15,185 nucleotides of DNA from Baffinella frigidus (taxonomy: Eukaryota; Cryptophyceae; Cryptomonadales; Baffinellaceae). Position numbers and translations under genes: made by a program. The notes under the pieces were generated by a model. The model had not been told where the DNA came from and made no database searches. It saw nothing but the letters and a program-made list of their open reading frames with translations. Positions within the stretch are counted from its first letter, which is position 1; each line of letters starts with the position of its first letter. The DNA lies in contig MU646439.1 in the NCBI GenBank assembly GCA_026770585.1, positions 325,939-341,123 of the forward strand, in the 5' to 3' direction. Shown piece after piece: positions 7,062 to 13,304 of this stretch.

Positions 7062-7108
7062 TAGAGCACCCAGAATACGATCTCACGGCTCTGAGCGTCG
7101 ACAACAGA

Positions 7109-7190
7109 CCCCTCTCTCTCCCTCTCTCTCTCTCTCCCTCTCTCTCTCTCCCTCCCTCCCTCCCTCCCTCCCTCCCTCCCCTCCCTCTCC
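7109..7190. repeat. CT/CCCT microsatellite
   Basis: CTCTCTCCC and CCCT units, pyrimidine on the plus strand, next to block R. Confidence 0.9.
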
Positions 7191-7202
7191 CTAACCCCAC
7201 CC

Positions 7203-7390
7203 CCTCCGCCCCGCTCGGGAGGAGAATGGCCGCGCCGGCCCAGGCCCGACACACAAGCGAGATCAAAGATACCTTCATTAGTCAACCGCCGAGGCTCGTC
7301 ACCTAAAGGACCAGGCTCACAACAACCTGCGAGGTCCAGTCAGGGGTCGTAACCTGAGAACAGATGAGAAGACTCATAACCTGAGATCCG
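7203..7390 (-). repeat. block R copy 2, similar to the zinc-finger intron
   Basis: On the minus strand ..GGCGGTTGACTAATGAAG|GTATCTTTGATCTCGC..GTGTGTCGGGCC.. parallels 9277-9393 (..AATGAAG|GTAAGTTC..). It includes a donor-like site but no zinc-finger codons, so it is either a decayed gene copy or a mobile intron-like element. Confidence 0.5.
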
Positions 7391-7396
7391 TTAGGT

Positions 7397-7507
7397 CGCT
7401 GAACCTCGCTAACGCTACGGTAGGCAATCCGTAGGGACATAGGGTTGTTCCTATCCTCACCCCTAGACCTGAACCCGCAGGAGTGGGCGACTGAGGACGC
7501 GGCGCAG
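7397..7507 (+). pseudogene. partial copies of exon c
   Basis: CGCTGAACCTCGCTAAC (7397-7413) matches the middle of exon c (7601-7617) at 16 of 17 bases. 7476-7507 matches its 5' edge with acceptor (CGCAG|GAGTGGGCGAC) at 30 of 32 bases. Between them is CTACGGTAGGCAATCC sequence of family D type. If 7481-7506 were spliced by the GTAAGT that follows, the frame into 7570 would break, so it is probably not a used exon. Confidence 0.5.
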
Positions 7508-7539
7508 TAAGTTGACAGTTTGTAGGGGGGTTGACTTTA
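7508..7539 (+). mobile_element. half of a family T palindromic element
   Basis: TAAGTTGACAGTTTGTAGGG..GTTGACTTT matches the right half of the element at 9101-9178 and of 13579-13672. Preceded by G it creates GTAAGT, a consensus donor. Confidence 0.5.
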
Positions 7540-7569
7540 GCAAACAAAATGTTGATTTTTTGTTCGCAG

Positions 7570-7653
7570 GAGTGGGCGACCGAGGACGCGGCTCAGCACG
7601 CGCTGAACCTCGCCAACTGGCGCATCAAGCTCCTCCAGGCCAAGCTCGAGCAG
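7570..7653 (+). CDS. exon c of an unidentified plus-strand gene
   Basis: Preceded by a T-rich tract and acceptor ttcgcag|GAGTGG, followed by donor GAGCAG|GTTACT; 28 codons, phase 0 at both ends. Sequence EWATEDAAQHALNLANWRI then KLLQAKLEQ: a strongly helical, coiled-coil-like segment. The ALxxLxxWR pattern also appears in the exon-like pieces at 14675 and 15156. Family not recognised. Partial copies lie upstream at 7397-7507. Confidence 0.65.
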
Positions 7654-7982
7654 GTTACTCTACACATCCCTCAACCCTTAGCGCTCCAAACGTCAAATTT
7701 TGCCAGTTTACAAGCGCCCAGTTCCTTTAGGTCCTGTAGGTTCTTCGAGCTCCCAACATAGGCGGACACCGGAACTTGTTCTGTAGAAAGGCCATGCTTC
7801 CTTTCGGACCACATGGAGAACAGATGAGAAGGCCCCCCCTACTTTCCTACCATAGATTGGTGAGGCAAAAATGTATTCAGGTGAAGAGGCACTCCCGGTT
7901 GGTCAATTTCTCGCTACTCGTGTCCTAGACTCTCAGAACCGAGGCGGGCTCGACCTGGACTAGGTCCTCACTCTCATAGGAT
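7654..7982. other. no gene recognised; dispersed block
   Basis: The stretch 7722-7805 (CCTTTAGGTCCTGTAGGTTCTT..GCTCCCAACATAG..GTAGAAAGG..GCTTTCGGA-like) is repeated at 9575-9690 next to the zinc-finger exon. The rest is unique low-information sequence with one GAACAGATGAGAAG copy (7809). Confidence 0.5.
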
Positions 7983-8130
7983 ACGGACTGAAAATGAGGT
8001 AGTTAGGTCTACGGTATTGACTACGGTAGGCCGTAGGGGCCTAGGGGGGCTCCTACGGAAAACCCTACGTCCTACCGTAGGTAATACCGTAGGTAATACC
8101 GTAGGCCTAACTACCCCATTTTCAGTCCGT
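7983..8130. mobile_element. family D palindromic element, copy 1
   Basis: ACGGACTGAAAATGAGGTAG at the left and the reverse complement ending ..CCATTTTCAGTCCGT at the right. The interior carries repeated CCTACCGTAGG/TACGGTATT blocks. Confidence 0.8.
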
Positions 8131-8291
8131 CACCCTAATAACTCCACTGAGGATGTGTTTGAGCTGTGACGACGAGACTGGTTGTGCATATTCTACACGT
8201 CGTGTACGAGGTGAGGCAGAGACAATTACTGAGAGGTAAAGTGCGTTTATTACGGATCATTGTTAGTACCAGCATGCCCGCCATGTATGTA

Positions 8292-8391
8292 TCTCTTAAG
8301 TGACCAGTAGGCTCATACGCCCTACCGTAGGGCCCTAGGACCTGCCTAGGGCTTCCACGGGTGATTATTCGCCCGTTGGTCACTTAAGGGA
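8292..8391. mobile_element. family A element, copy 4
   Basis: TCTCTTAAGTGACCAGTAGG..GGTCACTTAAGGGA, flanked on both sides by TATGTA (8286-8291, 8392-8397). This is the only family A copy with a clear flanking duplication; it may be a true 6-bp target duplication or TA plus chance. Confidence 0.8.
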
Positions 8392-8506
8392 TATGTACTA
8401 CAGAGAGGCCATGTGCACTGTACACGTTTCGTAAAACGGAGACAGGGGCGCAAATGCCCCCATCTCGTGAGTATTGTAAAAGCCCTTTTCAAATTTGTAC
8501 CAGACA

Positions 8507-8610
8507 ACTAAACCCTAAACCCGAAACCCGAAACCCGAAACCCGAAACCCGAAACCCGAAACCCGAAACCCTACACCTCAAACCCTACACCCTACATCCT
8601 ACGCCTTAGA
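8507..8610. repeat. telomere-like variant array (CCCGAAA)
   Basis: Eight or so CCCGAAA units followed by CCCTACA units. A locally amplified variant heptamer. Confidence 0.85.
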
Positions 8611-8697
8611 GTCCCGCGGGGCGCTCGGGCAGAGATGCCCGCCCCCAGGTCTATCTATCCGACTGCTAGTTGGGTTCGTGCTATTTCTGCACAAGAT

Positions 8698-8735
8698 ATT
8701 TCTGCACGTGCAGGAGCAGCTGCACGTGCAGAAAT
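8698..8735. repeat. hairpin with palindromic arms
   Basis: ATTTCTGCACGTGCAG and its exact reverse complement around a 6-nt spacer; each arm itself contains the perfect palindrome CTGCACGTGCAG. It lies next to zinc-finger remnant codons on the minus strand. Confidence 0.8.
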
Positions 8736-8740
8736 GTCTC

Positions 8741-8817
8741 CGGGGAGGCCTTGCCGCAAGTCGTTCGGGCGTGGGAAAGGTCGCGTGTATGGATGCGCAC
8801 GCGACGAGTGAGGTCGC
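8741..8817 (-). pseudogene. decayed C2H2 zinc-finger fragment
   Basis: The minus strand reads DLTRRVRIHTR..TTCGKAS, recognisable as the end of one finger and linker and the TTCGKAF start of the next. The linker is disrupted and the second finger runs into the hairpin at 8698-8735. Related to the better-preserved piece at 9342-9567. Confidence 0.5.
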
Positions 8818-8828
8818 TTGACTTCGCA

Positions 8829-8978
8829 CCACCAACCCTCACGGCTTGGGCAAATCGACGATTTTCGATTCCCCGATTTCAAGGGGAATTGGAGCCGTTG
8901 AAGTCGGATTCCGACTTCAACCCCCTTGAAATTCCGAATCGAAAATCGCCGATTTGCCCAAGTCGTGAGGGTTGGTGG
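8829..8978 (+). mobile_element. 150-bp palindromic element S, copy 1
   Basis: CCACCAACCCTCACGGCTTG..AAGTCGTGAGGGTTGGTGG outer arms, AAATCGACGATTTTCGATT inner arm, and a central stem GAAGTCGGATTCCGACTTC. Contains GGAATTGGAGCC. Same length as the inverted copy at 11204-11353. Confidence 0.85.
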
Positions 8979-9063
8979 CAGGGCAGGCTTTGAGCGAGTG
9001 CTCGACACCACGATATGGCCCCGTTGAACATCCAGTCCCATCACTCCTACCCGAGAGCGTGAA

Positions 9064-9215
9064 CTTATCTCAGAAAACGAGTTCTAAAACTCGTTTTCGT
9101 AAGTCAATTCCCCTACAAATTCGTCAACTTATTCTTTACTCTTCGCATAAGTTGACAAAATTGTAAGGGAATTGACTTGAGAAAACGAGTTTTAGAACTC
9201 GTTTTCTGAGACAAG
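9064..9215. mobile_element. compound palindrome with a family T core
   Basis: Arms of about 68 nt: CTTATCTCAG, then GAAAACGAGTT..AACTCGTTTTC (itself a near palindrome), then AAGTCAATTCCC..GTCAACTTAT, around a short loop at about 9132-9146. Folding could give a three-lobed shape. It cuts into the zinc-finger exon at 9216-9271. Confidence 0.8.
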
Positions 9216-9271
9216 AACCTTGGCGCAGTGACTCGCCTGGTGGCTGGACCGCCAGAAGGCCTTGCCGCAGG
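9216..9271 (-). CDS. C2H2 zinc-finger exon 2, broken
   Basis: After acceptor ggtcacag| the minus strand reads CGKAFWRSSHQASH, the second half of a finger with C-x12-H spacing. The final histidine (expected four residues on) is missing: the frame reads CAKV and runs into the palindrome at 9064-9215. The gene piece therefore appears truncated by that insertion. With the exon at 9342-9567 it forms a possible two-exon segment with a 70-nt intron (9272-9341). Confidence 0.45.
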
Positions 9272-9341
9272 CTGTGACCCCGCTTGGGAGGGGAGAGGCC
9301 GCGCCGGCCAAGGCCCGACACACAAGCGAGAGAGAACTTAC

Positions 9342-9567
9342 CTTCATTATTCAACCATCGAGGCTCATCACCTGTCCGACCGAGGCTCACACAGGCCGTG
9401 CAGGGGTAGGGGCGTCCGCCAGTATGGGCCCGCATGTGGACAGTCAGGTGGCCAGACTCCCTGAAGGCCTTGCCGCAGGTGGTGCAGGGGTAGGGGCGGT
9501 CGCCGGAATGGGTGTGCATGTGTCTCTTCAGTGTGCCGTTTTCGGAGAAGGCCTGGCCGCAGTTGCT
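9342..9567 (-). CDS. C2H2 zinc-finger protein, partial
   Basis: The minus-strand frame begins after a TGA at 9568-9570 and encodes a 5'-truncated finger (NCGQAFSENGTLKRHMHTH) and linker SGDRPYP. A complete finger follows (CTTCGKAFRESGHLTVH, then MRAH), then linker TGGRPYP and the start of a third finger (CTAC). After that it leaves finger sequence (VSLGRTG..) and ends at a consensus donor GAAG|GTAAGT (9341-9336). Fingers of this type bind DNA with one zinc each, held by two Cys and two His. The upstream TGA sits where the first Cys pair should be, and ctgaag|CAACTGC could be an acceptor. The gene may be intact by splicing or a pseudogene; decayed copies nearby favour the latter. Confidence 0.55.
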
Positions 9568-9574
9568 TCAGGGG

Positions 9575-9828
9575 CGGGTCCTTTAGGTCCTTTAGGTTTT
9601 AAATGCTCCCAACATAGCCCAACGACACGCCCTTCCGTAGAAAGGACTGCAAAGAAAGCATGTTTGCTTTCGGATCGCGTTTCGCTCTCCAGTGCAGAGG
9701 TTCGTGAAGAGGGGATACAGGGTGGGGAATTTTCCCTCAAACTTTACTTTGTCCTTTATGAGGTTGTGGTCAAAGCTGCGGGGAACTCGACGGTGGAGAA
9801 GCAGAGCTTTTGCATAGGGACATGATCG
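9575..9828. other. no gene recognised; dispersed block copy
   Basis: 9575-9690 repeats 7722-7805 (GTCCTTTAGGTTTT..GCTCCCAACATAG..GTAGAAAGG). The rest is unique sequence without a convincing exon. Confidence 0.45.
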
Positions 9829-9925
9829 CCCCCCCCTTAATCATAAAATCTGAGAGCACATTTGTGAAACGGAATTGAAAGTTGGTTCACAAATGTGATC
9901 TCAGATTTCATGATTAAGGGGGGGC
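9829..9925. mobile_element. palindromic element L
   Basis: CCCCCCCTTAATCAT..AATCTGAGAGCACATTTGTGAA and its near-exact reverse complement, arms of about 40 nt around a 16-nt loop (9869-9884). One copy in the window. Confidence 0.85.
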
Positions 9926-10595
9926 AGGCCCTCAAAACGAGGCTTTGCGGGGATTCCCGGTCCCGAGGCGGGCCCGTCAGGCGCTCGATTGGGTGTAACT
10001 TTTGACCCCCTGGGCTCATTTCACTTTTCTCGACGGTTCTAGGATCCTCAAAAGGTCCCCTACAGATCCGCTCAATGAATCTGGGGCATCAGAGGCCCAC
10101 AAACATACTCAAAATATGACTCCCCCGAAACCACCGCATCTGGTTTTGCACACCCTTCCACCCATTCTCGCAAAAACCTTTACACAACAAAGATGCTCAG
10201 TTTTTCAAGGCTTACAACTTTGCGAAGAAAAGTTTTTTGTTTTAATCAGGGGCAGAAAAGTTGGAGGCATCATAGTTCGTGACATTGGAGCCATTTCTGG
10301 TTTCCCCCCTAAATAACCTGTTCGTGCTTCTCTACCCTCGGGAACTCCGACGGGAATATCGGACTTCCCCGCAGTTTTGACCGGGGAAGTCGGACGAGGC
10401 AGGGGAAGAAAGTCAGACCTCTCGTCGGAAATTTGTTGCCGAGACAACAGTGGCAGCTGGCTACGGAGGTGCCGACTTCTTTTCGCGGCACGTCGCCGAC
10501 CAACCGGGCTGCCAGAGACCCCTTTTCCGTCCCCGCTGGAAGGATCAAAGGGGGGGGGAGGAAAGCAAGGCGGTGGCTGATATCAAAGGTGGACG
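9926..10595. other. mostly unique sequence upstream of the ITFG2-like gene
   Basis: No repeat family or convincing exon is recognised in about 670 bases. One short imperfect hairpin (TCGGACTTCCCCG at about 10360 with CGGGGAAGTCGGA at about 10382). The poorest-in-repeats part of the window, so it is a reasonable place for a promoter of the gene starting at 10596, though no core promoter motif is evident. Confidence 0.4.
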
Positions 10596-10706
10596 ATGAG
10601 GGAGGTGCGGTTCAGCACGTACTGGGTGGGGCACATCAACGACGATGTGCTGCCCCGCGCGGTCGCAATGGACGATTTCGACGGAGACGGGGACGACGAG
10701 CTAGCG
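10596..10706 (+). CDS. ITFG2-like FG-GAP protein, exon 1
   Basis: Starts at ATG 10596 (in-frame stop upstream at 10578) and runs 37 codons to donor CTAGCG|GTCCAC. Reads MREVRFSTYWVGH.., then VLPRAVAMDDFDGDGDDELA. DFDGDGDDEL is a calcium-loop-like FG-GAP/VCBS motif (D-x-D-x-D-x-D-E-L). From memory of the family, ITFG2 begins MR-x-V with a (F/L)P(H/R)A(I/V) block, then GDVDND...NELVVG; the same order is seen here. ITFG2 is a beta-propeller-type subunit of the KICSTOR complex that recruits GATOR1 to lysosomes in amino-acid control of TORC1. Joining to 11773-11820 keeps the frame (ELA|VGTASG). The GTCCAC donor is weak. Other FG-GAP proteins (e.g. BBS-type) are the alternative. Confidence 0.6.
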
Positions 10707-10754
10707 GTCCACAAACCCCTCAGCTTCAACAGGGCCTCCCAATGACATCGAGAC

Positions 10755-10918
10755 CCTCAACCGTAAACCGTAAACCGTAGCCCCTACGCCCTGCACCCTA
10801 CGCCCTGCACCCTATACCCTACACCCTACACACTGCACCCTACCCCCTACACCCTACACCCTACACCCTACACCCTAACCCCTGACCCCTAACCCCTAAA
10901 CCCTGACCCCCCCCCCCC
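10755..10918. repeat. telomere-like variant array in intron 1
   Basis: CCGTAAA units, then CCCTACA/CCCTGCA heptamers (about 10786-10880), then CCCCTAA units and a C tract. It forms the 5' part of the inferred intron 10707-11772. Confidence 0.85.
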
Positions 10919-11021
10919 ACGCCAGCAGTTCCTATCCCCTTTCCTCTATAGAGCATTGTGTCATCCAACAGGGGTCCCGAGACACCCTGACGCTCTCCAC
11001 ATCGACGCCGTGAATCTCACC

Positions 11022-11155
11022 TCGAAAGATAACTGAATCAGTTCCCTAATTAGCCTTGTCATTTACTTAGGACGCCCAATTAAATTTACTATGCCCTATA
11101 TAATTTCTCCTATTCAGTCTCTTATTGAAACGGAACTGATCCAGTTATCTTCCGA
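11022..11155. mobile_element. palindromic element M
   Basis: 24-bp arms TCGAAAGATAACTGAATCAG.. (11022-11045) and the reverse complement at 11132-11155 with two mismatches. AT-rich interior (TATATAATT). Confidence 0.75.
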
Positions 11156-11203
11156 AATGAAATGTATCCAGGCTCGACGCTGCTCTTAGGCCTAGTTAAA
11201 CAA

Positions 11204-11353
11204 CCACCAACCGTCACGGCTTGGTCAAATGGACGATTTTCGATTTGGGATTTCAAGGGGGTTGAAGTCGGAATCCGACTTCAACGGCTCCAATTCCCCT
11301 TGAAATCGAGAAATTGAACATCGTCGATTTGCCCAAGCCGTGAGGATTGGTGG
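11204..11353 (-). mobile_element. 150-bp palindromic element S, copy 2
   Basis: Reverse complement of the 8829-8978 copy throughout: CCACCAATCCTCACGGCTTG, TTTCAAGGGGAATTGGAGCC, the GAAGTCGGATTCCGACTTC stem. Lies in intron 1 of the ITFG2-like gene. Confidence 0.85.
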
Positions 11354-11423
11354 AAGGCCTCCCCCCACCAACCCTCCGCATGGAAGGAAATCGCCTTTTT
11401 CAATCTCCTTGATTTGTACTGGA

Positions 11424-11444
11424 GGTCGTCGGATTCCGACGACC
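11424..11444. repeat. short hairpin
   Basis: GGTCGTCGGATTCCGACGACC folds into a 10-bp stem with a one-base centre; its tip resembles the element S stem. Confidence 0.7.
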
Positions 11445-11475
11445 TGGCCAACCCTTAACCTTGATGGTCGCCTTC

Positions 11476-11683
11476 CCACTCGAGGCTGGAAGATGGAGTA
11501 TTTTAAATGTGGGGTTGTTGAATTTAGTACCGGTCACGGGCAGGCTTGGTCACGTACCTGCGGGAATTCCCGCAGGTACGTGACCAAACGCCCCTGTTTG
11601 TGTGAAAATTACTACACCTATTTTTTTCTTCACTTGTAAAAGAACGCCTATTTTTTAAAAGTCACATTTCTAGCCTCGAGTGG
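11476..11683 (-). mobile_element. family G element, copy 3 (complete)
   Basis: CCACTCGAGGCTGGAAGATG at the left and ..ATTTCTAGCCTCGAGTGG at the right. Central perfect 42-bp palindrome 11546-11587 with tip CTGCGGGAATTCCCGCAG, and GAAAATTACTACAC (11604-11617). Best reference copy of the family with 12468-12678. Confidence 0.85.
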
Positions 11684-11701
11684 TCCCCCTTGCGATGTCG
11701 C

Positions 11702-11772
11702 GGAATTGGAGCCGTTGGCCTTGTTGCTGGAATTGGAGCCGTTGGTTGCTGAAGGAAGGGCTCCAATTCCAG
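11702..11772. repeat. GGAATTGGAGCC repeats and hairpin ending at the acceptor
   Basis: GGAATTGGAGCC at 11702 and 11729 and inverted at 11759. The last pair forms a 14-bp stem (CTGGAATTGGAGCC / GGCTCCAATTCCAG) whose final CAG is the acceptor of the exon at 11773. Confidence 0.75.
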
Positions 11773-11820
11773 GTCGGGACCGCCTCGGGCACCCTCCACC
11801 TCTACAAGCCGTCAGGCCAG
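11773..11820 (+). CDS. ITFG2-like FG-GAP protein, exon 2
   Basis: Acceptor attccag|GTCGGG and donor GGCCAG|GTTTAT enclose 16 codons, phase 0 at both ends: VGTASGTLHLYKPSGQ. In ITFG2 the first FG-GAP motif is followed by a VVGDTSGKVSVYK-like strand pair; the match VG.(A/T)SG.(L/V)..YK in the right place is the main support for the gene identity. No exon 3 is recognised in the window. The 3' edge plus donor is repeated at 12194-12220 beyond a family N element. Confidence 0.6.
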
Positions 11821-11824
11821 GTTT

Positions 11825-11962
11825 ATCCGGGGAAACCTATTTTTTCCCCCCATTTGATGGCAATGAAAATTACTACACAATGTTTTTAATATTACTAGTA
11901 GGAACGAATCGTGTAGTGATTTTCGTGGCCAGATTCTGACAGAAAAATCAGTTTCCCCGGAT
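11825..11962 (+). mobile_element. family N element, copy 1
   Basis: ATCCGGGGAAACCTATTTTT at the left, GAAAAATCAGTTTCCCCGGAT at the right, with GAAAATTACTACAC (11865-11878) and GTGTAGTGATTTTC (about 11912). Begins five bases after the exon 2 donor position. A small CACACAGC..GCTGTGTG hairpin follows at 11992-12012. Confidence 0.75.
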
Positions 11963-12194
11963 GAAGGTGGGTCGCCCTCTTTACAGGAGAGCACACAGCG
12001 AGCGGCTGTGTGGTTCAGGGGTTAGGGGTTAGGGGTTTCGCCCGGGGTTTTCTTCTTCGTATACTGTTGTATACTCGGTGATATATGACTCTGGGTAGGT
12101 GACTCTCTAGAGCATTTTTCTGCTCTCGCGTGTCGCCTCCCCCTGAGTCTATCACTGTCGAGAATTCAGGGGCCCAGGGGTCCGCTGGTTTGTC

Positions 12195-12218
12195 CATATC
12201 TACAAGCCGTCTGGCCAG
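12195..12218 (+). pseudogene. second copy of the exon 2 3' edge and donor
   Basis: HIYKPSGQ followed by GTGGGT; 24 of 27 bases match 11796-11822. The rest of the exon is absent. Could serve as an alternative donor for the same intron. Confidence 0.55.
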
Positions 12219-12247
12219 GTGGGTTTGGGGTTTAGGTTTCAGGGATT

Positions 12248-12388
12248 TCATACGCAGACACTTATAATTTATAAACTGGATTCAATGAAATTTACCACAC
12301 AGGACGAGCTTCACTAGCAATATTAAAGCAAACGTGTAGTAATTTTGATTGAAGTCCAGTTTATAAATTATAAGTGTTTCCATATGAG
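12248..12388. mobile_element. palindromic element J
   Basis: Perfect 22-bp arms CACTTATAATTTATAAACTG.. at 12259-12280 and 12355-12376, weaker outer pairing (TCATACG / CATATGA), and GTGTAGTAATTTTG inside (12334-12347). Confidence 0.8.
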
Positions 12389-12467
12389 ATTGGGGGTCGC
12401 CCTCTTGGCAGGAGATACCGCAGCCGCTTTACAGAGAACCGGTCTAGGGTTTGCAGGAGAGAGCACA

Positions 12468-12678
12468 CCACTCAAGGCTAGAAAGGGGACCATTTTAAAT
12501 GCGGGGTTGTTAAATTTAGTACCAGTCACGGGCAGGCGTGGTCACGTATCGGGCGGAATTCCGCCCGATACGTGACCAAACGCCCCCATTTGTGTGAAAA
12601 TTACTACACACCTTTTTTTTCTCTTCACTTGTAAGCGAAGCCCTGTTTTAAAATAGTCACACTTCTAGCCTCGAGTGG
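12468..12678 (-). mobile_element. family G element, copy 4 (complete)
   Basis: CCACTCAAGGCTAGAAAGGG..ACTTCTAGCCTCGAGTGG. Perfect central palindrome 12539-12578 with tip CGGGCGGAATTCCGCCCG; GAAAATTACTACAC at 12596-12609. Confidence 0.85.
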
Positions 12679-12744
12679 CAGTTGCTGACCCGGGCGACCC
12701 ACTCTCAAGAATTCTGGGGTCCAGGGGGGCGACCAAGGAGGTTT

Positions 12745-12859
12745 ACCCGGGGAAACCTATTTTTCTTTCATCTGATGGCAAGGAAAATTACTGCACAATT
12801 CGTTCTTATTAGTAATATGAAAGCATTTGTGTAGTAATTTTCGTTGCCATCACATGAAA
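12745..12859 (+). mobile_element. family N element, copy 2, right end lost
   Basis: ACCCGGGGAAACCTATTTTT left end like copy 1. The inner arms TTTCATCTGATGGCA.. and ..TTGCCATCACATGAAA pair, with GTGTAGTAATTTTC at 12829-12842. It then merges into the GA array. Confidence 0.65.
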
Positions 12860-13014
12860 GAGCGAGCGAGAGAGAGAGAGCGAGAGAGAGCGAGAGAGAG
12901 CGAGAGAGAGCGAGATCGAGAGCGAGAGAGAGAGAGCGAGAGAGAGCGAGAGAGAGCGAGAGAGAGAGATCGAGAGCGAGAGAGAGAGCGCGCGCGCGAG
13001 AGAGAGAGAGAGAG
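12860..13014. repeat. GAGA/GAGC purine-rich array 1
   Basis: About 155 bases of GAGAGAGC units. Open in several frames on both strands only because of its period; not coding. Confidence 0.95.
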
Positions 13015-13127
13015 AGTTGGCCAGAGCCATAGTTCTCTTCGCCTCCAGCGACAGGAGGCGAATTTCTAAAAACCAATCAATAATACATTCTGTGAGATAA
13101 GATACAAACACTCCCTGGTTTAGTCAA

Positions 13128-13158
13128 CCGTCAACCGTGAGCGCGCCACGGTTGACGG
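13128..13158. repeat. short perfect hairpin
   Basis: CCGTCAACCGTG and CACGGTTGACGG (13147-13158) around a 7-nt loop. Confidence 0.75.
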
Positions 13159-13169
13159 CTGGCGGCTGG

Positions 13170-13202
13170 CTTTAAAATGGTCCCCTTTCTAGCCTCGAGT
13201 GG
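13170..13202 (+). mobile_element. terminal fragment of a family G element
   Basis: TTTAAAATGGTCCCCTTTCT..CTCGAGTGG equals the reverse complement of the left end of 12468-12678. Confidence 0.65.
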
Positions 13203-13304
13203 AGTGCTCTCTCCTGCAAAGACGGCTCCAATTCCGCGAGAGAAGAAAGCATTTGTGTAGTAATGAAAGAATTTGTGTAGTGATTTTCGTTGCCATCACA
13301 TGCA

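Noticed and set aside
5474-8400. CRISPR array or tandem regulatory array
   Set aside because: The repeats are palindromic elements of different lengths and irregular spacing, without uniform spacers, in a eukaryotic context.
8829-8978. Coding sequence shared by 8829-8978 and 11204-11353 (similar translated peptides)
   Set aside because: The similarity is explained by the S element being present twice in inverted orientation; the stems, not codons, are conserved.
9262-9825. A 187-codon plus-strand open frame
   Set aside because: It is mostly antisense to the zinc-finger exon, whose Cys/His pattern on the minus strand is clear.
10002-10316. 104-codon plus-strand open frame
   Set aside because: No recognisable domain, no splice context and no similarity to neighbouring exons; left unannotated.
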